A stretch of 64,000 bases of DNA from Penium margaritaceum. Its lineage: Eukaryota > Streptophyta > Zygnematophyceae > Desmidiales > Peniaceae. The notes beneath the pieces were generated by a model, which was not told the origin of the DNA, did not search any database, and worked only from the letters and a program-made list of their open reading frames with translations. Numbering within the stretch: the first letter of the stretch is position 1; each line of letters opens with the position of its first letter. Position numbers and translations under genes: made by a program. The stretch covers positions 1 through 64,000 of the forward strand of contig SZWC01000509.1 of NCBI GenBank assembly GCA_023375785.1, in the 5' to 3' direction. Below, one piece after another: positions 51,077 through 61,613 of the stretch.

Positions 51077-53270
51077 TCAATTCACCTGGGCCCCGTGGCA
51101 ACAACATTGTTTCCTTTCGTCCTCTGGGGTTCGCATCCGGGGCTTAGAACAAGTTTCACGGGATTCCAAAATGAACGTTACATTCGTGACGTGGGGATTG
51201 CAGGTATATTGCATGATGGATGCAAAAGACAAACTTGGACAGTTGCAGAGAACATGCCATGACATCAGCAGTGAGAGACAGAAACTTCCACCAAAAGAGC
51301 AACATTTATAAGCTACCACATCCTCTGCCTCGAGCCCATCCACATCAGGCTCAGTAAAAAAGCTAACAAAGTCACTAGATGCAGCATTCTGGAAGTCGTT
51401 GTCAAAGACACGATCCCATCCTGCCTCGCGCCATGGGTTGCGCACCATGCCATCAGTCTTTTTGATGTGTCCCCATGCGGCAAGCATCCATCCCACCGTA
51501 GCATCCTTGATGAAGCGCATGCCTAGGTTAACGTCCCCACCATCCTGTTTGCGTTGTCCCACCCATAAGGCATACCCCTGGCTGATGCGTGCCTTGAACG
51601 GCTTCTGTAAGCCAACGTCAGCAAGCTGAAGCTTGCTGGTACAACCAGCAGGAATGTACACGATCTACACCCATGGGTACCGCTCTCGGATCCATGCCTT
51701 GAACGTCTCGCTTGCTTGAGGGCGCCAGGCATCTAGGATTAGCAGCAGCTTCACCTCGTCATGCGCATGCCCATACTCTGCACACATACGTATGAAGTAG
51801 GGCTCACGTACTATCGCGAACCACTCCTTTGTGGTCTCGAGCGATGCCCAATGGTTGGGCGTATAGGTGAAGTGCCACTGGCTGATGCGCTGCGTAATGG
51901 CAGAATTGTTGCCGTGTGGGTGGCATGCAGCCGTTTTTCCAGTCGAGATGACCTCGCTTGGCAGCATGTCACCCTCAGCGCTGTTCGCGAGGAGAATGGT
52001 GACCTTACGCTTGTCAACCTGTCCCAGCACCTTCACCTCCGTGCTTCCCTTGGGTGCGAACGTGAAGCGGGCTGCAGGAACGAGGTGAATGGCGGTGTGG
52101 TCGGCGTTCACCACCATGTACAGATTAATCTTGTACAGGTGGATGTAGAATGCCGTGTGACGGTACATGCTCTGCGCGCGTGAAACCAGTCCTCAGGAAG
52201 CTTCTGCACTGCAGACGTGCTGCTGCGCCAGCTCCAGTTCAACTCGGATGCGACGAATCGACGGCACCATGAGCGCGAGAACATGGCAGACTCCTCGCAT
52301 GTAGACAGGATGTCGACGCCACGCTGCTTGCAGATGCTGACAATGTGCTCATGGATGAGGGTGCTATAGAGGGGGGTCCCGCGCTCTTGCATCAGTTCAA
52401 GGGCGCACATGACCTCGGGATGGTTGGCGAAGTAGGATCGGCGACCACGACCACCCTGAACACGCGGCGTAGACTTCGCAGCTTCCTCTATCATCTGCAA
52501 GGGTGCAGAGCAGAGGGCTGGCACATAGCATGCGTGCATTTGCTTCCTGCATGGCTCATACCAACCCTTGACAGTGCTGTAGCTGAGCTTCACGTAGGTG
52601 GATGGGCCTGATGGGGTGTGGTAGTGGCTGCGAAGCTACACAATTGCCTTGGTGATGCTGCAGTGCTGCATGACTGCGGCATGGATGATTGGAACGTGTC
52701 CGAGGCCGTACCAATCCATGTACGGGCCTCGCTTCAATGATGTCCCGGACGATGAAGATGAAGCTGCAGGTACAGGTTCAGGAGGGAGGTCAAGGGGCCC
52801 ATCCACAGCATCGGCTTTGATGATGGCGGCATCTGCAATTGTGTCATCAGCAAGCTCCGCCATGAGCGCTTTCACAGCTGCCAGGTCAGCAGCTTCCTCA
52901 CTGCCAACTCCTCGGCAACGAGCATGCCCGTGACGACAGCCTCCAACACATCACGGCCGGCTGAATGGACGTCGTCGTCGGCCGGGGCAACGGCATCTGC
53001 GAGGCGGAGGTTGTCATTGTCCGGCAATGGTGGTTCATCCTCTCCGGACTCATCGGAGAGGATGACCTTCCTGTGCTTTGGTAGAACTTCGTTAGGGGGG
53101 GGGGGTGGCGGACGAGGACGGCTGAGAGCAGGGTACAGTCGAGGGAGTTGGAGGAACCAATGGAAGAAGGACGACCTTCATCTTTCGTGGGCGTCCGGGA
53201 CCCCGTGGAGGAGGGATGCATGGCTTTGGGCCAGTAGGCACTTTGGACGTTGTCGCGGTGTTCCTCGGCA
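51077..53270 (-). pseudogene. pogo-like transposase 2, mildly decayed
   Basis: N-terminal AT-hook PRGPGRPRKMK (about 53165-53205), then an acidic linker (SDESGEDEPPLPDND), the shared block RGPYMDWYGLGHVPIIHAAV (about 52680-52740), a helix-turn-helix (LSYSTVKGWYEP), a CENP-B-like second domain (SYFANHPEVMCALELMQERG, FSRSWCRRFV, AVQKLPEDW), and a DDE_1 core. Catalytic Asp candidates lie in VVNADHTAIHLVP, LLILDAWRPQ and SKLQLADVGLQKPFK; 37 residues separate the last two. In-frame stops are TAG at 52636-52638 and at 51665-51667. Frame changes lie near 52185 and 52915. It is less decayed than element 1 and keeps all three Asp. The N-terminal start is uncertain, and so is the C-terminal end, since the frame stays open into the left flank. 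Confidence 0.82.
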
Positions 53271-53705
53271 GAAAGTTTGCTGAAGAATCAGGTTAGGGGC
53301 GCCATGGTGCTTGTGTTGATCATGAAAGATGGTGACATCCAGGACTTTGACCAGCATGCACGGCGACACGGAGAGTGCACTCCATGCACAAGCACACGTA
53401 CAACGACTAACTGCCACCCTGCGCTGGCAGTCAATGCCAGCATGACACAAAATCAACATTACAACGGACCCCGCATTGGAGTGCAGGAAACGTTCACAGA
53501 CCACCGAGTACAGACAGTCATTGTGACTGCGAGGATCGACCTGGGCTCTCCCGGCCAAAAAAAGAGAGGCCAAGATAGTACCCTACAGAATGAAATTCAA
53601 ATTACGACCCAGGGTAATTTCATAGTTATTTAAAAATGGAAAAATAATGCAAAAATTACTATGAACCTATGTTACACCCCTAAAACTATTTTGGACCACG
53701 AAACG

Positions 53706-53721
53706 TTGGAACACTATGGTA
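53706..53721 (-). repeat. right TIR of pogo-like element 2
   Basis: On the minus strand TACCATAGTGTTCCAA. The outer TA is the presumed target duplication. Confidence 0.85.
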
Positions 53722-54426
53722 ATATGTGCCCTTGTCAACTTCAACCAGTGGTGGTGGGAGTACCTCCCTACTAGGGAAGTACTTGTTGGGGTTTCACCAG
53801 GGCTTGATTGGATTCATGTGGAAAACCAGGTGGATAGCATGACTAAATCAAATTTTACGCCATGCATAACCATGAGAGATGAAGGATGGGCTTTGATGGT
53901 GAGAGGAAATATTAAAGTGCCAAAATTTGGTCAAGTCTACAGTGCATAACTTAAGAGCATCGAATTACTTACAATTAGCCCACAATGGACTTATTGTACT
54001 TGGGAATTGCGGCTAGCCCACTAAGCCTCGTCGTCCATGTCATACGCAAACGGAACAACTGGTGGTATGAAAACCAAGGAACAAAAGAAAAATATAACAA
54101 AGTCTCTTGAGACACCAAAAAATGTCACAATTCGCTCGTGTCTCAACCATCAAGAAAATACAGAAATCTTTGTACAACTTCTTCACATGCTACAATAGAG
54201 TTCTAGCATGAGTTGTAGACTTAGGGACCACAAATCAATTCTCCCAAGGTATTGGAACATGTCACCAAGTGCCACGGTCTTGACCTTAAGAAAATGATAA
54301 AAATACACTTAACAGACAGGAATAATGTGTGATGGGATAGAGTAAAATCTAACAACCATTGGAAGCTTGAGCACATAACATGGGGTCTCTCCAAGCATTT
54401 GCAAAAACTATTAAGTATTCAGCTAT
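53722..54426. other. unassigned spacer, no gene supported
   Basis: About 700 AT-rich bases right of the second pogo-like element. No recognised repeat or domain is present. Confidence 0.45.
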
Positions 54427-54871
54427 TGTAACGGACGTGGTCCATTTTGCGACTAATTGTGGAACCAAAACGTAGGCCCTCAGAATAGTCAGTCCAAGAA
54501 GGAGGAGCGAATGGCCGCCTCAGCCATTTTGGCTGAGACGAGCCGCACCATGAATGGATGTAGTCGTCATAGGGCATAATTATAAACATGCAACCTAATC
54601 CTACTTCTTCCACGTGGCATTGCCACGCTGGAAACAGGATCCTAGCTTCATTCTAGGAGTGGAGGAGGAGTGACACGATGGATTTTCCATCGCAATACTC
54701 CTTTCACCTCAATTCCGGCCACGGGTTATTTTCGGGACTAGAATCGAACTCGACTCTAGCCCACATATTTTTCCGGGCTTTGGCTCCTCGAACCCTGAGC
54801 CTCGAGTACCCGAAGTACCCGATGATTATTTAACGGCCATTTTTAACCGTAAAAATGGTCCATACACTACA
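54427..54871 (-). repeat. possible solo or orphan LTR
   Basis: On the minus strand TGTAGTGTATGGACC is preceded by AAAGGGGGAGGAA, which looks like a purine tract next to an LTR start, as in C and D. The other edge could be TGTAACGGACGTGG at 54427 (plus strand). There is no partner in the window and no target duplication is seen. The call is weak. Confidence 0.25.
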
Positions 54872-55727
54872 TTCCTCCCCCTTTGCTTCGAATCGTCCCA
54901 ATTCATCTTTGCTCATGGAGGTTTGATCATCGCATACTTCATGATGTAAATCATACAGCAAGAAGTGAAAACAAGATCACATATGTGAACTCTTGTCAGC
55001 CGCAACAAGGTTGCGTCACTTTCATGCACAATCAACCACACACTTCTGCCTTTTGTGATTATGGTCATTTGCATACAACATCCAGTGATGATTGCGTGAT
55101 CCCTTGGCTCTTACCAAGGTGAGACACGTACAATCCTTGTACGTTCTTTACAAGTGTTGGTGAGTCTTCACCGAAGACTCATCACACGTGTGTATTGGTG
55201 GCATGGGCGATATCTTTTGGGACGTATATTCTCAACAATGTCTTGCCTCTTTGGAAGAGGATACATGGAATGAATTTTCCCACATTCCGTGTGGTACGTG
55301 TTCAGCAAGATCTTGTGGTAACGCCTCCTCCCCCTTTGCAAGGAGCGTCCCTGCAACCAATTAACTGGGCGTCCTCGCGAAAATTGTCCAGGTCCACACA
55401 ACACTTCCCATGTCGTTCGGACATGATATCTTCCAAGGGGTTGTTACCAAAGTTGAACCTCCCCGCAACATTGTCAATACGTGCAATCCAAGATCCGGAC
55501 ATCAGTCCTCTCGGTTTGCAACCACGTGTTCATGACCACGCGTAGATCTACATGACCTCTTTCAGCACCCATGGATTGGTTGGATGAACTCAACCAAGCT
55601 CGAGTAAGCCCATGCAACTTGCATGCCAGCTTTATCTTAGGTTTGGGAGGTACGAAGGTCCTAAGACATGGTTGCTAAGAATACTTGTTTGTCCAAAGAT
55701 TGCACGTGTCTTTGAAGGAGGCGGCAA
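54872..55727. other. unassigned region, possibly element-derived
   Basis: If 54427-54871 is an LTR, this may be 3' internal sequence of the same element. I see no clear coding blocks. The last part (about 55590-55727) reads into a purine tract before the gypsy LTR. Confidence 0.35.
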
Positions 55728-56646
55728 TGTTATGGGAGTCGCCAGTCGAGGCGGTGATTACGCCATCATACGGATGTCAGATGCATTATTTGATTCTCTC
55801 GATGTATTCTACGTGAAAAGGCATGCGACATAGACCCAAGAACCGGGTCATTCGCTTCAGGGACGAGAAAGATACGGCCGTGCAAAGGTGGGAGGCATAC
55901 ATCCAGAAAGCAGGAGGCGTACCGGTTCAACTCCGAGCACGACGGAGCGACTTTCTTGCCCACTACAGCCAAAGCGCCCCTCGATGGACGCTTAGCCAAC
56001 GAGGTAAGGTTCATTGGGGTCTATGGGCGCTTCGGGATGGCGGCTGGAGCTGCATTCGCAAGGAAGGGGGCTTCGGGTGGCCGTGACCTTCGCTGGCGGT
56101 GCTGTCAGCGACCGTCACGCGTGGAGCACTCAAACAGGCATAACTTAGCCATTTTGTTTGTTAGAAAGCTGAGGCGTTCTTTTGTGTGTTTGAAATCTCA
56201 CGGCACGTACTGCATGATGCATTTATTATTTGCATGAATGCAGCCCGGTAGAGGGCTTCGGAGTGCCAAGGAGCGTTCGGCTGCCTCATAGGGGCTGGTA
56301 TATAAAGAAGCCTAGGGGCTGTTCTAGGCATAACCCAGAGACTCTGTACATTGCCTTGTACTGATCTATCAAGTCTAAAGGATTTATTCCTTTCCTCACT
56401 CTCTTTGTGTTCCAATTTCCTCGCATACGTCCATTTGATCCTACAAGTCTTCTGCAGCACACCTTGATGTTAACGCCGTCGGGTTAGTTGCACGGCGGGA
56501 ACCTCAGTTACTAGCAGTGGTCTCGCTGCTAGGAGAGGGTCGTGCAACATCTCAGGGGTTGGCCAAACACACCAGGGGATCAAGGATGGGAGGTTATCTC
56601 AAGGGATCGGCGTGTGACCGTCACGCCGCATGCCCCTCAGTTCACA
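55728..56646 (+). repeat. LTR of gypsy element E (edges tentative)
   Basis: Right edge CAGTTCACA just before the primer site. Left edge set at TGTTATGGGAGTCGCC, which follows the purine-like AAGGAGGCGGCAA. It holds a TATA box and a downstream pyrimidine-rich region. Its partner LTR is not in the window, so the left edge is inferred. Confidence 0.55.
56299..56306 (+). promoter_or_regulatory. TATA box in gypsy E LTR
   Basis: TATATAAA in the context GGCTGGTATATAAAGAAGCC, about 345 bases before the LTR end. Position and sequence fit a U3 promoter. Confidence 0.6.
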
Positions 56647-56648
56647 TT

Positions 56649-56660
56649 TGGTATCAGAGC
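56649..56660 (+). other. primer-binding site of gypsy E
   Basis: TGGTATCAGAGC two bases after the LTR end, the initiator-Met type. Confidence 0.85.
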
Positions 56661-56756
56661 GAGTGGACGTTCGCTCACCTTTGCGCGGACCCAAGGGAGG
56701 CAGAACATCTGCCACAACTGCGTTTGGCGAGAATCATTTTGTCACAACCGGAAGCA

Positions 56757-57680
56757 TGGCAGAAACGGCATACCACCAGGCCTATCTTGTGGAGGAGATC
56801 CGGCGTGCTCTTGAAGAATTGCGTCAAGAGAACTAGAAGCTGCGTACGGAGGTGGAGGCGAGGTACATCGGCCAAGGGAGCAGTGCGTTGGGGGTGTCGC
56901 ATTGGCATCCGCATCTGCCTTTCGGCGCTCCAGGCCAAAGGAGCCGGAGTTCTACAATGGCAAGGGCACTGCGTGGGAGTGGCTCTTTACGGTGAACTCG
57001 TACTTTACGGTGCCGGGCATTCTCGTAGGAGAAGATGCCACAAGACTGGAGTATGCACCTACGCTACTCCAGGGAATGGCGCTACAGTGGTGGTCGGTAT
57101 TCTGCTGGCGGAACGCCGCTGGGTTGCCGGACGGGCTGGGGGCCGCTCAGTCTACCGCTGGGGCGGGAAGTGTAGCTCGGTGCGCGGGTGTTGACGGAGA
57201 AGCCAGAGATGTGGGAGTACTTCGAGATGATGCTCCAGGCACGTTTCGACCTCCTTAATCACAGCCGGGTTGCACGCGACAAGATCAAGCATGTCAACCA
57301 AGGTGGATCGGTCCCAGGATTACACTACATGCTTCATGGCTTTGGCGGCGCAAATCGACGACCTTTCAGACATGGAGGCATACGACCGCTACCATGACGG
57401 TCTGAAGCCACACGTCCAATGTGAACTTGCGGTCCTCGGGTTGCGGACCTTTGCGGAGTTGGTCTAGGCGACGGAGTGCATCGACGCGGTAAGCTACAAG
57501 GCATGCCGGACCAGCTATGCAACACAACCACGAGTGGAGCAGCCGGGTCAGGCTGTGCCCATGGAGGTGGATGCAATCCAAGCCGGGCAGCGGGACGCGG
57601 GCGGTCAGCAAGGACCGAGAGGCAAGTGCCGGGCTTGTGGTGAGGAGGGTCATCGCAAGCGTGACTATCCCAAGCGCAAG
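56757..57680 (+). pseudogene. gypsy E gag and zinc-knuckle region
   Basis: Blocks KEPEFYNGKGTAWEWLFTVN and LLQGMALQWW are typical of the retrotransposon gag domain. They are followed by a knuckle-like region (KCRACGEEGHRKRDY, about 57627-57672). The frame is interrupted. Confidence 0.82.
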
Positions 57681-57775
57681 GCACAACAAGGAAACGGGCA
57701 GCAGCAACGAGGAGGGGACGACCTACTACTGCAAGCATTTTATCCTCAAGGGATAACACCAGCCCTGAAAGACTT

Positions 57776-58230
57776 TTGCCAACTAAGGAGCTGCCTCAAG
57801 TGCTGTTGTGGAATGAAGGTGAGACCCAACAGTTTCCAAGGATCATCATGGAGCTGGTTCTTGAGATTCCGGAGGGGATTTTCAAGGGTCGGAGGAAGCT
57901 ATGCGGGTTGCTGGACGGCGACACGAGCCATAGCTTCTTCAAGGACAGGTTGGCGATGAGGTTGGAGCTTGCACGGCAGCCAGGGACGTCGGCCAAGGCT
58001 CGGCAAGTGTTCGGAGTGGTGGAGTGCGGCAGGCCTCTCGTCAGGCACAAGGTCCATATGGGTGAGCTGGTGTGTGACATGGAGTTCCACACTTTGCCCT
58101 ATGGATAAATACAATTTCTTGATTGGTCAAGATTGGTTGCACGCCTGGAATCTCGAGGTGGATTGGAGGTACAACCAAGTGGTCGTGAAGACGGGCGGGA
58201 AAAATCTCACGTTGCCATTGTAGCAGGGTG
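57776..58230 (+). pseudogene. gypsy E protease region
   Basis: RKLCGLLDGDTSHSFFKDRL resembles the retropepsin start. YNFLIGQDWLHAWNLEVDW is the typical ILGMDWL-like end of gypsy proteases. It is part of a broken element. Confidence 0.78.
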
Positions 58231-58292
58231 AGGAGAAGGAGTCAGATGTGGCGGAAGCTGGGAAGTAGTTGCGCGTCATCAGCCTATAGCAA

Positions 58293-59360
58293 TTGAAGCA
58301 GTGCGAGCACAAGGGTGGTCGGGTTTACTTAGCATGGGTACATCAACAACAAGCAGCAGAGCAGCAGATTGCAGCGGTTGAAGTTGCGGAGGGGCAGCCG
58401 GTGGAAGGCGCGGGAGCTCCAGAGTTGTCTCTCCGTGTTGGGGAGGTGCTCAAGGTGTTTGGGGACGTTTTTCTGGAGGAGTTGTCAAAGGGGCTGCCAC
58501 CGCAGCGCGACATCGACCACAAGATCGAGGTGGTACCAGGTTCGTCACCAACGGTGCGGTCGTACAACCGCATGAGCGACGCGAAGCTTGCGGAGCTCAA
58601 CAAGCAGTTGGGGGAGTTGGTGGACCAGGGTTTCATTCAATTGTCGGTGTCTCTATATGCGGTGTCGGTGCTGTTTGTCAAGAAGAAGTCAAGAGAGCTA
58701 CGGATGTGCGTGGATTGCCACACGCTCAACAACATCACGGTGAAGAACCGCTACCTGCTGCCACAGACCGAGGAGTTGTTCGACCAGCTATGAGGTACAC
58801 GCGTCTTCAGCAAACTGGACCTGACTTCGGGTACCACCAAATCCGCATTGCGGAAGAGGATGTGGAAAAGACCACGTTTTTTATTTGCTATGGACATTTT
58901 GATTATCTTGTGATGCATCTTGGGATAACGAATGCTCCTGCTATGTTCATGGCACTGATGAACCGGGTGTTCCACCCCTACTTGGACCAGTTCGTGGTCG
59001 TCTTCCTCGACGACATCCTTGTCTACTCGCGGATGGAGGAGCACCAAGAGCACCTGCGAACGGTGATGGAAGTACTGAGAAAAGAGTGGCTATTTGCCAA
59101 ACTCAGGAAGTGTGAATTTACCAAGCGGGAGGTGGAGTTCCTCGGGCACATTGTCAGCGGGAGGGGGATCTGCATGGACCCAAAATATATGGAAGTAGTG
59201 AAGGAGTGGCCAGAGCCAGCGTGCGTGCGTGACATCCAGGTTTTTCTGGGTTCTATGAACTATTACCAGAGGTTTATCCGGGGGCATGCGGCAATGGGAA
59301 CACCCTTGAAAGACTTGCTCAAGAAGGGGCGCCAATGGGAGTGGGATGCGAATGAGGAGC
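58293..59360 (+). pseudogene. gypsy E reverse transcriptase region
   Basis: FLEELSKGLPPQRDIDHKIE, SVLFVKKKSRELRMCVDCHT, LNNITVKNRYLLPQTEELFD, GHFDYLVMHLGITNAPAMFM, VVVFLDDILVYSRMEEHQEH, FAKLRKCEFTKREVEFLGHI and VFLGSMNYYQRFIRGHAAMG are classic gypsy RT blocks with FLDD as the active site. It ends in the RT-RNase H linker. Confidence 0.9.
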
Positions 59361-60080
59361 ATTTGGGTGGGGTGGTCCCACCACCGGCCGCGGGTGAGAT
59401 GCAGCTGGTCCAAGCGCCATGGGTGTTCGCTCGCTTGTATGGGGGTCCACGACAATACGTGAGCACCGTCTTTGGCCGCTGCTGCGCCTAGGTGGTCAAC
59501 CCTGGCCTCTCCCCGGAGAACCTCTACACTCGATGGATGCTCATACTCCATCTACAGATCCTGCTTTGCTGATTCTCATTACAAGAGGAGCAGATCGGGG
59601 ACCCCTCCTTCAGCAACGGCTGCCGGTGGCGGCAGTGGGGGCATCGGTGGAGCATCGAACATGAGCTTTGGCCGATAGACGATGTGGTGCTGGAGCGGTG
59701 TCACCGCTTTGAAGTAAGGGACTGGGCAGGTCTTCTCGAGGACGTGTTGGAGCAAGTGCAGCCAGCAGCTCAAGCGCGGGTTGTCGCGTGGCTCGCCTCC
59801 CGACTGGAAGCGGTAGAGCAGGGGGTGGCGGCGGAATTGGCACGGCAGAAGGCGGGGAGCCCAGTCCACACGGGGGCGCTCTCCCGGGCCATGCAACTGT
59901 TCGAGGACCACCCATCCGCAGCAGGCACAACGGCGATGGTGGCGGCCCTTCCGGATCGGTACCCCCCCCCTCCCCCCCCCCCGGTGGGTCCCCATACCGG
60001 AGTGGGTTCATGGGTACAAGGACCCTGTGGGCGGCGGCGCCGATCGGATCACAGAGGAGATGGTGAAGGAGACCCTACAT
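59361..60080 (+). other. unassigned region with one open frame
   Basis: Recognisable gypsy coding ends here. A plus frame from 59684 to beyond 60080 contains an Ala/Gln/Val-rich stretch (LLEDVLEQVQPAAQARVVAW) that could be helical, then a Pro run from poly-C. I do not recognise it. It may be captured or rearranged element DNA. Confidence 0.4.
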
Positions 60081-61313
60081 TAAGGGTGCACACCGGTGCT
60101 GAATCGCGATTCTACAGCCAGAATCGGAATCGCGAGACGATGCTGACCATCGGAACCGGAATAGCGGTTCCTTCAGAGAGTATCGCGATTCCCTTCGGAA
60201 TCGCGATTCCCTACAATTCCAAGGGACACAGCATGCTTGTATGTCAAAATGGTCGCATGCAGTATGCTGGCATTTGTATGGCAACCAACCATACTGTGTC
60301 CATGTCAACATTCAGGTATCATGATCACTGTCCCCCCCCCCCCTCAGAAAACCAAGACATTAGGATGCACAAGATTAGCTCACGGAGTGCATTCAAAGTG
60401 TTGTGTTATACACACACAGACACATTGCAGAAGCTTGCTATTCTTCTGGCCTGTAGTACATGCCCCCATTGATGGAGCACAATGTGAAGGTCACAACTGT
60501 TCAAACTTAGGCATTCATTTGGAAAGAAATCATTCCACGCAAAAAGTTCTTTGGAACGAAGCAACACATGGATTGCAACAACACATGTGGAACATGCACT
60601 GAGAGCATTTCAGAGGAAAGGAGCATTGTAAGAAGCATTGCAAAGTGTCATGACATTGTGAACAGTCACAGAACCAAGCATGTAGCAATCTACGTCTCTT
60701 CGTCCTCGTCTCCCTCATCCTGGCCTGTGACATCTTCCATGTCCTCATCATTGTTCAGCTTGAAGATTTCTAAGCCCTCTAACATCTCAGCTGCCTCTCC
60801 GACCAGCCCCTCTATCTCTGCTTTCTTCCGGAGCTCTTTCAACCGTTGCTCCTCTGCGACGAGCTCCGGCGCTTCAACACCATGCGGGCTGATGGGGAAG
60901 TCGCGGAAGTTGGGCTCATTGATCCAACTTCTCATCGTGAGTAGGTTTTCCACCGTGAGGTGGGCAAGGGACTGGCGGAAATCTGTGACAATGTGGCGGC
61001 CCATTGAGAAGAGGCGCTCCGATGGGGTCGATGTTGCTGGCACCCCGAAGTGGTCCATGGCCGCGAGATGTAGCGTCGGAAACGTCTTTTTGATCCTCCT
61101 GTAGTACTTTAGAACCTTTGTCTTCTGCTCCTTGTTCTCCAATGCAGCCCACTTGGCAACCTCCGCCTCCAAGGCGCCTGCTTCTTCCTCGTCAACTTCT
61201 GCTGGGCGTGGTGCTGCAAACATGTTAGAGTACGGATCAGCAAGTGCAGCCTCCATCAGCTCAGCGTCCTCTGTTGGAGGGCGTGGCCTCAGTCGGCGCC
61301 TGGCTCCTCCTGC

Positions 61314-61434
61314 CTGCAAGTCAAACACGGTTGGCCGTTTGGGTCAGAAATGTAGACGGCCGTGTCAACCATACATGGCGGAAACAGCATGGTTTTACAC
61401 ATTGCAACATGACATAAAAAATTGTGGACAGCAC
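61314..61434 (-). other. hAT transposase intron 2 (121 bp)
   Basis: Minus strand donor GAG|GTGCTG (weak), acceptor TTGCAG|GCAGGA. It falls between codons and joins PSNE to AGGARRR. Confidence 0.7.
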
Positions 61435-61512
61435 CTCATTGGACGGTCCTGCTGCAGCAGCACTCCCTGACGTGGCTCCTCCTTGGGATGTTGATCCCTG
61501 TTGAGAGTTAAC

Positions 61513-61613
61513 CTGGAACACGAACAACACGTACATAGAGGGTACACGCATCAGACAAGTACATGCTTAAAAAACAGTATAGCAAATGTGACTGTTAAGA
61601 CAAGGAAACTTAC
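61513..61613 (-). other. hAT transposase intron 1 (101 bp)
   Basis: Minus strand donor GTT|GTAAGT, acceptor TTCCAG|GTTAAC. It falls between codons. Confidence 0.8.

Larger units (their letters stand above)
50970..53721 (-). mobile_element. pogo/Tc1-mariner-like DNA transposon 2
   Basis: Inverted ends TACCGTAGTGTTCCAA at 50970 and, on the other strand, TACCATAGTGTTCCAA ending at 53721, with TA at both outer edges. The 2.75-kb element carries one transposase on the minus strand, related to that of element 1. The two elements share protein blocks and AT-hook placement, but their TIRs differ beyond TACCGTA, so they are separate subfamilies. Confidence 0.87.
56661..59360 (+). mobile_element. Ty3-gypsy element E, internal region, incomplete
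   Basis: Plus-strand gag, CCHC, aspartic-protease and reverse-transcriptase regions in gypsy order. Recognisable sequence stops inside the RT-RNase H zone near 59360. No RNase H end, integrase or 3' LTR is seen in the window. Several breaks occur in the coding part. Age cannot be set without the second LTR. Confidence 0.88.

Noticed and set aside
54835-54860. CCATTTTT-AACCGT-AAAAATGG hairpin as a terminator
   Set aside because: Short AT-rich hairpins are common here, and no transcript is known to end there.
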